This document shows, piece after piece, positions 1 through 9,865 of a stretch of 64,000 nt of DNA. The notes under the pieces were generated by a model that saw nothing but the letters and a program-made list of their open reading frames with translations, made no database searches and was not told the DNA's origin. Position 1 is the first letter of the stretch. Each line of letters begins with the position of its first letter. The DNA comes from Trichomonas vaginalis G3 (Eukaryota; Parabasalia; Trichomonadida; Trichomonadidae), in contig NC_067207.1 of assembly GCF_026262505.1 (NCBI RefSeq), positions 5,960,252 through 6,024,251 on the forward strand. The letters are read 5' to 3'. The position numbers were made by a program, and so were the translations under genes.

Positions 1-245
1 ACTATGATTTTAATGAGTTTATTTGAACAATAGATAAATATAGGAATATTCAGTTTTGATATTTTTGTTCATCTGCAGGTATTCCTTAATAAAGATAGAT
101 ATTAATTTTACATCATGAATATATTTCAATTCCAGAATATTATGAGATTACACCTCAAAATCCTCGAGGATTTCTACAATAAAATACTATCACAATTCTA
201 AATTTTGGTATAGATAAACAACAACAGAGCATTTTATTATGAAAA

Positions 246-1465
246 TTAAACAAAATATAACCAAGGAGATTCCAAAATCTTTTCTGCTGATGGTCTGTTC
301 TTAGGAATTATGAATAAGAGAGGTTTAAGGAACTCAGTGAGTTCCTCAGCATCTTGTTCTGTGAGTCCATATTTAATAAGTAAATTATATAAGCAAGGAA
401 GTTGTTTCTTGTAAGTTGCAATGAGTCCACCATGTCTGTTATAGAGTTCTGGATAGAATTTACCGTTTTTGGCCCAATCTCTTGGTATTGTTCCCAAAAC
501 ATATTCCATCATTGAGAGTTGAACAGCATCAAATAGGTCTCTGTTCTTAGATGTCTCTTCTACATCAGGATCTGGAAGAACGGGGTCGAATAAATGATGT
601 CTTTGGCTAATTCAAAAGTCATACAGCCTAAACTCCAAATATCAGCGGAGCAATCGTAAGGAAGACCAAGAAGTACTTCAGGCGATCTGTATTGACGAGT
701 TTGAATTAAGTCGTTCATGATTTCATCGACAAAACAAGAATTTCCAAAATCTCCGAGTTTGAAATTGATTGTAGACTCATCATCTTCGAGGCAATTAAAT
801 ACTTCTCTATTATCATCCTCAGAAAACGGTCCGTATGGGAAAATTGGCCTTTCTGCGAAGACATTTTCTGGTTTTAAGTCAGTATGAATTGTACCATGCT
901 TGTGCATAAAGTCCAAGCCTTTGAGAGTGTCCAATACAATCTTTTTAACGAGTTTAAGTGGAATTGGAACGTAATTGTCATCGAAATAGTTAATAAACGT
1001 TAAAATATTCTGTGAAACTAATTCAAATACCAAGCAGCAGTGATCCTCGTAATAGAAAACGTCATGAAATAGCGTAATATGCTTTGTTGGATCATCAATT
1101 GCGGAAAGATATGAATTAAGTACTAATTCATCCTCGAATTGTGAATCATCTTGATTTGAATCAAATGCTTTCTTTAATATTTTGATTGCAACATTCTCAC
1201 ATCTTAAATAATCATAAGCAAGCCAAACTAAGCAAAATGTTCCACGACCAATCATTGTTTTGATTTGGTATCTATGAGAGAGAACCATATTTTGATGAAG
1301 TAATAAGTGGCCTTCGTCGAAATCGCTGCGATATAATTTATCAAGCTGGTCCATTTTATCTCCGGAGTAAGTCTTTCCTGGTTCTGTTCCAAAGAAGTAA
1401 GGAGATGACTCATCCTCTTGTTCCTCATGGAAATCTTCTTCCTGGAAGTCTGAACTTGATGCCAT
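246..1465 (-). CDS. SRPK-like (CMGC) Ser/Thr protein kinase, one frameshift
   Basis: Protein kinase that would phosphorylate Ser/Thr, probably SR-type proteins. From the ATG at 1465 an acidic leader of about 60 residues precedes a glycine loop (GRGTF, about residue 73), the VAIK lysine (about 95), the catalytic loop HTDLKPEN, the DFG Mg-binding motif and the TRQYRSPE activation segment, then SADIWSLGC. The short linker with a cluster of acidic residues between HTDLKPEN and DFG recalls SRPK kinases. The frame breaks near 585-600 (minus-strand reading); the C-lobe resumes in another frame and ends at 246. Frames upstream of 1465 are open but lack an ATG. The break may be a base-calling error, since both halves keep kinase-like sequence. 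SRPK is the likeliest class; another CMGC kinase is possible. Confidence 0.8.
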
Positions 1466-1934
1466 TTTTTTCTGTTCACTTTTGGATATCCAATGGACTG
1501 AATTTAACGGTATTGTCCGCAAATACCAAACAATTTATTACATATCATTTATTTCCAATAAAATTATCAAATAAAATATGATAATAATCGAATTTCAAAA
1601 TCAGTTTCAGCGTTTAAAGCTTTTATAGATATGAAGTTGATCTACTAAGTCAATGCATAGCAGAGCTTTCATATATAGATGAACGGATTCTATCCGATTT
1701 CAAAAGCAAATTGCTCGCCTCATTTTTGCAAGAGTTATCATGGTATAAGTAGATAAGATTGGATATGGCACGAATCCCTGAGATATTTTACTCTATTAGT
1801 GATATTCAAGAATCAAATCACATCTTTCTCGTGGACGAGCTTGCAAATAAAAGTTCTCAGAGAATTAGAAAGAGTGGAAGCATATCTACTCGAAAATTTT
1901 TGCTAATTGCTTCTAAAAATTGACAAATTTTGAA
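1466..1934. other. intergenic, divergent promoter region
   Basis: About 470 AT-rich bases between the kinase and the Not4-like gene, which point away from each other. No coding frame with protein-like composition, no tRNA-like cloverleaf and no TGTCACTTTT box was seen. Confidence 0.4.
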
Positions 1935-2771
1935 ATGTCAAGATTTGGAAAAGGACACTTAGACAAGAAAGGTGGCCTTTCCGGACCAGGATCTGGTCGT
2001 CCCAGAGCTCCTTTACCGGAGAGAGCCAACCTTGTAAATTATCGTGTTGTTCAACGCGATCTTGTGTATGTAATCGGCATACCAGTTGAAATTGCGCAAG
2101 AATCAATTCTGGAAAAATACGAGTATTTTGGACAGTATGGACCTATCAAGAAAATTGTTGTAAATTCTAGCGTTCATCAACAAGGATATCAAAGACCTAC
2201 AGTAAGCGCTTTTGTTACATTTTGTAAAATAGAAGATGCACTGGAATGTATATATAGCTTAGAATCTTTCACTTATAATAATCATCCAATTAAAGCATCA
2301 TTAGGTACCTCAAAATACTGCTCTAATTTCCTTTTTGGACAAAAATGCAATAATCAGGACTGCATGTACCTACATCATAACGGAGATCCTAAGGATTCCT
2401 TTACAACAGAAGAAATTCAAGCAAATTCACCCAGATTTACAGAAACAACGCGCCCAACAAGGCCACCAGATTACAACAAATATCCTTTACAGAATTCGAA
2501 AGAAACAGTTTTCCCACCAAGGAGAATATTGAATATACAGATATCAGATTCAGAAGATTCCCAACCCGAGGAAGAATATATCGAGGAGGAAGATGAAGAA
2601 GAAATCCACGAGGAAGAAGAGCCTGATCGCTCTGATTTCTTGAAAGATTTATATAGAAACGGATTTCCAGCTGTTCCTCCTTTACATGTTGATTATTCCG
2701 TCAACATGAGTCTTATGCAGCAGCTCAACCTTGACAGAGCTTCGATTAGATCGTATTTGCATCAGAAATGA
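1935..2771 (+). CDS. Not4-like RNA-binding protein (RRM + CCCH), RING absent
   Basis: Resembles the middle of CNOT4/Not4, the E3-ligase subunit associated with CCR4-NOT. After a basic Gly-rich leader, residues about 42-125 form an RRM (YVIGIP as RNP2-like strand, AFVTF as RNP1-like strand). A CCCH finger follows directly (YCSNFLFGQKC, then C-x4-C-x3-H), the arrangement typical of Not4. The N-terminal C4C4 RING that gives Not4 its ubiquitin-ligase activity is not encoded here, and upstream sequence holds none. The C-terminal half is disordered with a strongly acidic Glu stretch and a conserved-looking tail. The start is the first in-frame ATG at 1935. It probably acts in mRNA decay or translation control as an RNA-binding adaptor without ligase activity; that role is inferred. 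Confidence 0.75.
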   Translation: MSRFGKGHLDKKGGLSGPGSGRPRAPLPERANLVNYRVVQRDLVYVIGIPVEIAQESILEKYEYFGQYGPIKKIVVNSSVHQQGYQRPTVSAFVTFCKIEDALECIYSLESFTYNNHPIKASLGTSKYCSNFLFGQKCNNQDCMYLHHNGDPKDSFTTEEIQANSPRFTETTRPTRPPDYNKYPLQNSKETVFPPRRILNIQISDSEDSQPEEEYIEEEDEEEIHEEEEPDRSDFLKDLYRNGFPAVPPLHVDYSVNMSLMQQLNLDRASIRSYLHQK

Positions 2772-3275
2772 AAAGAATTTGTTTTTCTTTAAGCATTGTG
2801 TGAATATCAGTTGGTAAAAATATTATAAATATTATATCGTTTATTTATTTCAAGTTTTTTCTTACCAAATTTTCTTATTCTGAATTTATCTATTTTCATC
2901 TTGATATGTTATCATAAATCATCTAGTTTAGAAATACTGATCTTATTTTAGAACATTAATGAATTGGATTTGAAATTAATTGATAAAAAATCTTCTGTAA
3001 ACTATTTATCAAAAACATAAATCGTCATAATGACATATAAAATAGTTTTTCTATCATCAGCTTTCATGTGCATAGTTAAAATTTATTGATGAAATGATTT
3101 GTATAAGTAACATCAAAGGGAGCTATATCAATTATACAAATTACGTTTTACCAACATAAGAAATTTACATTTGTAATAATATACTCTAGGAAAAAATCAA
3201 AATTTGAGTTGTAATTTTTTTTATTAGAAAAAAGAAATAAAACATGAAAATAACTATTATATAACAACATTTATT
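2772..3275. other. intergenic, convergent 3' flanks
   Basis: About 500 AT-rich bases between two convergent genes. TAAA/AATAAA-like signals follow both stop codons. No frame, RNA gene or repeat was recognised. Confidence 0.4.
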
Positions 3276-4031
3276 CTAATCACTACTGCTATCACTGCTA
3301 TCGTCATCATCGAACATACTTTTCAGTTTGGATGATGTTTTCTTTGTAACTTCCTTCGATTCTGTGTATTTTTCAAGTTCGTCATTAATTTCCGATATTC
3401 TAGAAGTGATAATCATGTTTTGTTCGGAATGAAATTCAATAAATTTTTCATGAATTGCAATTTCTTGTTGTGTAAATTGTTGGAATAGTGAAAGGTTCTT
3501 GGTGTCATCTGGTAATTCAGTTAATTTCTTTTTGGTTCTTAATAATTCATTTGTTAACTCAAGATAAGTCTGTCCAGCTGCAGAAACATCAATTGTGCTG
3601 TTAGTTGCATTAAGAGTGATATCATTTAGAAGCTCATTGCAATACTCTGGTTGGAATATTGATTTTCTTGAGTAAAAAGCAACAGCTTCCTTGCATTTTT
3701 CAATTGATGGCTGTATCATCGATTTAGATATTTTAATAATAGATGCTTTGATAACTGGTTTGAAGCTTTCGATAAAATTAGGGTAAGATGCTGAGAGTCT
3801 GCTTAGGATATCTGCATTTATGTTAAGTATTGCACTGTGACTTTTATAATCGTCATTTAATGATTCGATAATTTTAAGTAATTCATCAATAATTATTTGA
3901 AATTGAGTTAAATGCATAAAAAGATAACGAGAAATCGCAACATTTGGTTTATTATTTTGAACGAAATATTCTATTGCTTGTTTTAACCTGTTATTAATGT
4001 TCTGGTGGATTTCTTCTTCACTATAATCCAT
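3276..4031 (-). CDS. unknown helical protein with acidic Ser/Asp tail
   Basis: A 251-residue protein with no family I recognise. It is predicted mostly helical: residues 1-180 alternate hydrophobic heptad-like stretches, and residues about 185-230 look like a coiled coil. The last dozen residues are almost only Asp and Ser, a possible casein-kinase-2 target. There is no signal peptide or membrane segment. It starts at an ATG 35 bases from the divergent gene at 4067 and shares that promoter interval. A CTD-interaction-domain or nuclear-import helical fold was considered, but no diagnostic motif was found. Confidence 0.7.
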   Translation of the reverse strand: MDYSEEEIHQNINNRLKQAIEYFVQNNKPNVAISRYLFMHLTQFQIIIDELLKIIESLNDDYKSHSAILNINADILSRLSASYPNFIESFKPVIKASIIKISKSMIQPSIEKCKEAVAFYSRKSIFQPEYCNELLNDITLNATNSTIDVSAAGQTYLELTNELLRTKKKLTELPDDTKNLSLFQQFTQQEIAIHEKFIEFHSEQNMIITSRISEINDELEKYTESKEVTKKTSSKLKSMFDDDDSSDSSSD

Positions 4032-4035
4032 TTTC

Positions 4036-4064
4036 TGTCACTTTTTGATATATTTGTCACTTTT
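4036..4064 (+). promoter_or_regulatory. two tandem Initiator-like boxes (TGTCACTTTT)
   Basis: Two exact copies of TGTCACTTTT at 4036-4045 and 4055-4064, both in + orientation. The second ends two bases before the ATG at 4067. TCACT fits the known trichomonad Initiator (TCA-Y-W, transcription starting at the A), which lies within about 20 bases of start codons. The spacing implies a 5' UTR of about 8 bases. Confidence 0.7.
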
Positions 4065-4066
4065 AT

Positions 4067-5379
4067 ATGATACCAAAATTGCCTTCTGATGATGAAAATC
4101 CTCTTAATATTCAAAAGAGAATTGATGACTCTGATGATTATGAAGAGGATGTATCATCAGAATACGAGTTTTCCGAAATTCAATTTCTTGATTCATCAAT
4201 TGAATTGATAAATCAAGATGAACTTGCTGAAGTCATCAAGTTGGCTAAAAACAAAAACATTCTTCCAGCTTTTACTGAATCAAGTCAACAATATTTATTA
4301 TCATTATTACAACAGGAAGCATGTTACGGAGAATATGCATATCAGTTACTAAAACTGTATCAAAGAGCCAAAATCATCTCAAGTTTAAACTGTATTGAAG
4401 AAATTTGCAAATCCGAAAAATTTAGTAATCCAGAAATCAAATTTATTAATCATTACTGCGGTAACAGAGTCTCTAAACTCATTTGCAACGAAAATTTTAT
4501 ATCAAAACTATTAAATAATTTAGATATATATCCTTCAAAGGATGAATACATATTTGAACTGCTTAATAACATTATACGATTTGCAATCACACAATTCAAA
4601 CCATTTTTGCCAGTTCTTGAAGAAAAAACTTTAATTTCACCAAAATATTTTAATCAGTTTCTTGATGCAATTGGACATTATGCTATCAAAACTGCAGATG
4701 ATGTTTTGGCTCTTTTTCAGTCCAATTTTTTGAAGAAATTATGAAAATTTTCCAAACTAATGCATTTCAAGAGAATATTATATATTTCATTACAGATTTA
4801 ATTGCATCAAAGGCTTTAAATTTCTCTCAGCTATTTCCAATACTTGAAAAATATAATCTTTTTGGATTTTTCTTGGAAATAGAGATATCTGATTCAGATC
4901 TATTCTTCAATCTACTAGAAATGATTAAAGAAATATCAGTGCTCCCTGATTCCTATGATTTTCTTATTAAATCTGGAATAATTTCAAAATTATTTGAAGC
5001 AATGCAAAGTTCAATTTCATTTAATGCAAAAAAGATCATTATAAAGTGCTTTTCTACAATACTTTATTACGCATCAGATGAAGTTATTAATTATTTTATT
5101 GAAAATAATGTGATGGAATATTTAAAGATGAGTCTTGATTTAGTCAGATCCAAAAAGAATTTAGTGCATACACTCAGCTCAATTAGTAATATAGTTGATG
5201 CTTTAATGAAAGAGAATAGAATTGATGAATTAGAAGAAATATATAATGACTCAGACTTGTATTCAAGAGTAGAAGAAATTAATGATAAATATAAAGATAG
5301 ATCCAGTGAAAGGACCGAGGAAATTCGAATTGAAAGCTTTTCATTATATTCGAAACTTCGTGAAATGAACTTAGAATAA
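4067..5379 (+). CDS. ARM/HEAT-like helical repeat protein in two overlapping frames
   Basis: Two frames read as one protein. The first (4067-4744, 225 residues) has an acidic Ser/Asp leader followed by paired helices. The second (4741-5379, 212 residues) continues the same helical-repeat character. They overlap by ATGA. The join lies at a T6 run, read in the first frame as AAT-TTT-TTG, matching the X-XXY-YYZ layout of a -1 slippery site, and a -1 shift leads directly into the second frame. The repeats look like ARM repeats, and trichomonads encode many SMEK/PP4R3-like proteins of this kind, but assignment to that family is tentative. An indel in the homopolymer, a pseudogene or true programmed frameshifting are all possible. 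Both Initiator boxes in front point to this gene. Confidence 0.65.
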
Positions 5380-5470
5380 ATTGTTTGTATATTAGTATTA
5401 GTGTTGTATCTCTTAAACAAAATTCATTTTTTGAAAATTGCGAAAACTTTTATATGCTAATTGCATTTTA

Positions 5471-6004
5471 ATGGACTTTGATTACTTTCAGACAATTTCT
5501 CTTGAGGAATCTAGCCATTATAGTACATTCGAAATCAAAAAAGCTTTTGATTTTAATTTCGATCCATCTGAGTATTGGGTTGCAAACACATATAATGGAT
5601 ATTTTAAAATTTGCTTCCCTTTCCATTATCTTTCAATCGAATCTTTTGAAATCACCACATCAAGCAAAGATTGCCGTCCAGTTAAGATTGCAGCCGAAGC
5701 TAGTGCAAATGGTATAGATTACAGAGGACGCCAAGAGTATGAGCCTCGTATGGAAAAAGGCACTACAAAGCAATTTTTATTTAATTACAATACAAGCTTA
5801 ATTAAATGCTTTAAATTTTATTCTATTCAATCTACATGTCAGGATATGGGAGGTGATATAAATCAATTCGAGTTCTTCGGATACCTTTATGATATTAATG
5901 CGACAATGAAACATTTTGGATGCTACAAAGCAATGCATTTATCTTGTAATTTCCATTATAGTTTCGGGTCAATAGGACTATTTCTTATTTTTTCAATTTT
6001 GTAA
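5471..6004 (+). CDS. F5/8C (discoidin)-like domain protein
   Basis: A 177-residue protein with the pattern of trichomonad F5/8 type C-like domains: a YWVANTYNGYF strand, a central SFEITTSS strand, and QFEFFGYL near the end of the beta-barrel domain. Such domains bind glycans or lipids or mediate protein contacts. The last 25 residues are hydrophobic and could be a short membrane or lipid-anchor tail. The first in-frame ATG is at 5471. The stop lies 22 bases before the TAAATA target-site copy, so the Polinton inserted in the 3' flank and left the coding part whole. Confidence 0.6.
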   Translation: MDFDYFQTISLEESSHYSTFEIKKAFDFNFDPSEYWVANTYNGYFKICFPFHYLSIESFEITTSSKDCRPVKIAAEASANGIDYRGRQEYEPRMEKGTTKQFLFNYNTSLIKCFKFYSIQSTCQDMGGDINQFEFFGYLYDINATMKHFGCYKAMHLSCNFHYSFGSIGLFLIFSIL

Positions 6005-6025
6005 AAAATCTTTTTAATGTTTTTA

Positions 6026-6031
6026 TAAATA
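6026..6031. repeat. left target-site duplication (TAAATA)
   Basis: TAAATA directly precedes the terminal A-run of the element. The same six bases follow the terminal T-run at 29770-29775. Mavericks/Polintons make 6-bp duplications. The A/T runs at both tips leave one or two bases of ambiguity, and in AT-rich DNA a chance match is possible. Confidence 0.6.
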
Positions 6032-6055
6032 AAAAAAAAAAAAAAAAAAGGCAGT

Positions 6056-6088
6056 GGGGCCTCCAGGCACTTCGTGCCCTCTAGCCCC
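6056..6088. repeat. nested tip palindrome, left end copy 1
   Basis: GGGGC and GCCCC form an outer stem and GGCAC-TTC-GTGCC an inner hairpin. The same structure recurs at 6143-6176 and, inverted, at 29720-29752 in the right terminal repeat. Such a fold could serve end recognition or replication priming; that role is inferred. Confidence 0.7.
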
Positions 6089-6142
6089 GAAGATGTTAGT
6101 ATAAAATGAGTTTAGTATAAAATGAGGTTTTTTTGGGTATAG

Positions 6143-6176
6143 GGGGCCTTCCAGGCACTTCGTGCCTTCTAGCCCC
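6143..6176. repeat. nested tip palindrome, left end copy 2
   Basis: Second copy of the GGGGC / GGCAC-TTC-GTGCC / GCCCC structure, about 55 bases inside the first. It is preceded by GGTATAGGG rather than GGCAGTGG, so it is a diverged tandem copy of the element tip. Confidence 0.65.
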
Positions 6177-6263
6177 TAAAATTTTTGTAGAGAACTCAAA
6201 ATAGTATAACTGTTGTCCGGACAAGTAAGGGTCTATCGTCGCTACAGAAAAGTTACGGGCGTT

Positions 6264-6448
6264 CCAAGTAGACTGGACTTTGAGAGACTCTTTAGAAACT
6301 TTAGACGTTTTACATAACCATCCATGTTTTTACTTTACATCCGATAAAAAGTGGTTTGGAAACCGTTATGAGATGGTTAGAGGACATACATGACTATGAG
6401 TTTTAGATAGAATATGAGAAGGTCCTATAAACCGGAGAAAGTGTCATA
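6264..6448 (+). pseudogene. methyltransferase gene fragment inside left terminal repeat
   Basis: This stretch matches, nearly base for base, the minus-strand reading of 28840-28647, the C-terminal half of the element's own D12 methyltransferase gene. It has one extra A in a run and a deletion of about 10 bases, so it is not translatable. Homology stops abruptly at GTGTCATA; beyond that the two terminal repeats agree with each other (ATAAACATCTGTCA) but not with the gene. Confidence 0.85.
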
Positions 6449-6487
6449 TAAACATCTGTCAAAAGCCGCTTTTTAACTTCACTTAAA

Positions 6488-9400
6488 ATGCCACGTAAGC
6501 TACGTAAGAATATACGTAAGAGGAAGAGAGCATTGAAACATCCAATAGTAAGACTGACACCACAACAACAGTTGCAACAACAAATGCTGAATGACCCCAC
6601 TATGTTGCAACAAATGTCAAGCAATCCTATGCTTTTAAACCGAGTCATTGTGTGCACAGAGTGGAGGTTTAAGAGCGGCACTTTTAGCGAAAATGGCAGG
6701 CTATGGTGGAGCTGCAGACGAACAGCCTATAACCCTCAAAGTCAAATGAATTTGAGTTCACTCAAAAATCAAATAGCAGATGTCAAAAAGTCAAACATAG
6801 ACATACAGAAACAAATAGGTGAAAACGAAAAGAAACTAGAATATGACAGACACACAAAGAAACTCAATGAGTTAAACGTAGAGAAAAAGAAGAAAGAAGA
6901 ACAACTGAAAGAACTAAGTACAGAGCAATATGCGAAAAAAGTGTCAGAAAAAGCAGCAGAAGTAGCAAAAATGGAACAAGATGTCATAAATTTGAAAAAC
7001 CATACTACTCAATATAAAGTACTGAAAGATGAAGAGATAAAACAAAAAGCCCTGAAGACATATATGGATAGCGATGAGTATAAAAAAGAAGTTGAAGCAA
7101 ATGTAAAGGCAGAAAAACTTTTACAGTTGCAAAACCAAACCGTACAGTATGAAAACTTAGCACAAGAAAGTAAAAATAACGACGCAGCCATGCAAAAGGC
7201 AATGAAAAGCGCAGAATATATAAAAGCTAACAATGACTGGTTAGATGCCCAAGCCAACGCTAAAGCAGCCCAACTTATAGGGTCAATAAGGACAAAAATA
7301 CAAGCGGATGAAGACAGTTCAAATGAAGCTTTAACAAATGCTGACTTTAAGAACGCCTTCGAAGCTCTTCATAGTAAGGTGAAACTAGTGAACGACTTCT
7401 CATCTGGAAAGAAACTGAAGTCTGAAGGTTTCGACAAAGAGTTAAAAGAAGTAGCACAAAATATGACGAAAATAACAGATGCAGCAACGAGACAGGCAGT
7501 TCAAAGTGCCTATGACGCCGTTAGAGCAACTGTTGTGGAAAGTCAAGAAAAAGAGTTACAACAGACCAAAACAGACCTAGTAAATGCTTTCTTAAGAACG
7601 AAAAGTCAGGTAGGACATTATGCTGCAGATGGAACATATGTGCCAGCTGGTGGAACTTATATACCACCAAACCCTCCAAGAGAAGCACCTGCACCAGGAC
7701 TACCTAGAACATTTACATCGTCACATGGACACAGACACAGGCATGCACCAAAACCAACACAACAACCAACAGTTCAAAACCCTGCACAACAACCAACAGT
7801 TCAAAATCCAGCACAACAACCAACAGTTCAAAATCCAGCACAACAACCAACAGTTCAAAATCCAGCACAACAACAACCAGCACAGCAACCAACAGTTCAA
7901 AACCCTGCACAACAACAACCACAAACAGAGCAAGGACATAAAAGAAGTAGAGAACAAGGAAACCAAGAATTCTTAAAAATGCTTAAAGAAGAGTGTGGTT
8001 TCCCAGATACTGTTGACTTTAGTGACAGATATAAAGAAGCTATTAGAAAGTTCAAGGATGGAAATACTGACCCGAACCTATTTAGCTTTATGGCTCAGCA
8101 CCAAAACGGATATAATCTCAAACCTGGAAAATACAAGCTCGCTAAGAGATATGATTTAATAGCATATCATCCAAATGACATGAACGAATTTACTCCGAGA
8201 TATTTGGTGTCAGAGCTAAATGACAATTCAACTCTCTTCATGAAACGCGTAAAAAATAGAGACGGAACGAAAGAAGAAAGGTTTATGAGTCCGGATGACT
8301 TAGATAGGGAACTTGTTAAAAACGGTCTCGGAATATATGAAATGCCACCAGATGAGGTACAAGAAACTCCACAGGAAGAAGTTCAGATACAACCAGACAT
8401 GGAAGAAATAGTTCAGCAACAACAGCTAGAAGAGCCTGAAGGAAACGAACAAGTCCCTCCTTTGGAAACTAACTTCACAGAACTAGATGAAGATTTAGAA
8501 CAGCCGAAAAATCTTGACCCTCAACAAGTGTATGCGGAGAATATGGAATCTTTCCAAGAGTCTAAAAAAAATTCGGCTGACATAGTAGAAGAATATCGAA
8601 AAATGTTTGCCGACATACAAAAGACTCCAACACCAGATGAAAATATTCAGCATAGAATGGAAGTACTGAAAGAAAATGTAAGCAAATACAACAACTCTTT
8701 TTACTTACGAGCATTTAACGTTCAATCTTTGGATGAACTCGGTGAAAATAAAAGGTTAAATTTCAAGAAAACATATAGAAATGAAACATTGTTTAAAGTT
8801 CACTCAGAACCTAACCAATATGGAAACAAACCTACTTTTGTTTCTGCAGACTATGGAACTACAATGAGATGGGGTCATAAAGCTAACCCGGATAGGTGGT
8901 TCATAAACTTACAACCACAATTCCAAGAAGTTGTAGACGCAATGGAAGTGAATGGTGAACCAGATATAGCTGGTATTTTAAGCGCGGCTTTAATGCCATT
9001 GAAAGATATGAAAGATGCAGATATTTTGAACCAGTATGAAATGAACATGGCTGATGGAAATATAACACCTGACGTTCTAGAACATTTATCTCAAAGAACT
9101 ACCAAGAACCATAAAGATGGTATATTTGGTGAAGAGTTTAGAAAGAAAGTTAGGGAGGAGAGAAGGAAGAAACCTATTGTACATGACCTTGCAAACGAAA
9201 GTTTACAAAATGTCATAAAAACTTACTTTGCAGGCGATGAACTGAGAAGGGATGAATATTAAGAAAACTCAAATGGACAGTACCAAATGAAATGTTAGTA
9301 TTGAAAAACATGTTCCTTGACAAAATAAAACCAACTACAGAAATAAATGACGCAAGACTGAAACATTGGGTAAAAGCTTTCCCATTCACAAAAGATATTG

Positions 9401-9842
9401 TTGGTTAACATGGAAAGAAAACCAGAATGGCTACAAAAAACATATATTTGGAAACGAGCTTATTCCATATGGACAGGCACTGTTTGAAGAGCTTGAACCG
9501 CAAACTCAGGAAAGAGTCATGCAAACAATACGCGAAGACTCAAATACAAACTATGACAAACTCTTTCTAGGATATAGTTACCTGAGATGGGCGACCAGAG
9601 CCCAAAGCAAAAAGGACATGGGAAATTTATACTAGGTGAACATGAGGCAAAGATGCAACAACTTGAAGCAGAGGGCAAGTTACCAAAAGTTGCACCACAA
9701 AGAAGAAGAGAAGAGTTGGAGAAAGTAGTGAAGAAGTAACTTCATCTAGTGAAAGTAGTGACAATGAAGGAAAAAGAAGAGTTAAAAACTCAGTCAGGAA
9801 GAAAGTAAAGCTTGGTCCACGTGGGTTCTATTATGACATATA
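6488..9842 (+). pseudogene. large coiled-coil/repeat structural protein, 3' part frameshifted
   Basis: A 924-codon frame (6488-9262) followed by broken continuation to a stop at 9840-9842. The basic N-terminus (RKLRKNIRKRKR) is followed by Gln-rich sequence. Residues about 90-290 form a long Lys/Glu coiled coil; a Pro/Gln region holds five copies of a nine-residue AQQPTVQNP unit; a folded C-terminal half follows. Between about 6640 and 6747 the frame is wrong: an Ala/Gly-rich peptide reads in another frame, so two compensating shifts occur. After 9262, further shifts near 9265, 9405 and 9620 and one near 9720-9740 separate blocks that still look coding, including an acidic Ser-rich tail. Placed just before the capsid gene, it is probably a virion or scaffold protein. 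No known family recognised. Confidence 0.7.
7760..7914 (+). repeat. 27-bp in-frame tandem repeat (AQQPTVQNP)
   Basis: Five copies of a 27-base unit encoding Gln-Gln-Pro-Thr-Val-Gln-Asn-Pro-Ala, one interrupted by an extra Gln-rich insertion. Copies differ by one or two silent bases, indicating recent unequal exchange or slippage. Confidence 0.85.
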
Positions 9843-9865
9843 AATCCAACTATTCTATATTTTTA

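Larger units (their letters stand above)
6032..6460 (+). repeat. left terminal inverted repeat
   Basis: Begins with 18 A, then GGCAGTGGGGCCTCCAGG. It is nearly identical, inverted, to 29704-29769 over its first 70 bases, and again over 6371-6460 against 29601-29697. Between these blocks the left copy holds about 250 bases missing on the right: a second copy of the tip hairpin (6143-6176) and extra methyltransferase-derived sequence. The right repeat therefore looks like an internal-deletion form of the left, or the left an expanded one. Confidence 0.85.

Noticed and set aside
6032-6049. Poly-A tail of a retroposon at the left end
   Set aside because: The A-run is mirrored by a T-run at the right end and belongs to an inverted terminal structure. 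There is no reverse transcriptase.
7713-7966. Leu/Val/Cys-rich minus-strand frames
   Set aside because: Mirror images of the Pro/Gln repeat region of the + strand gene.
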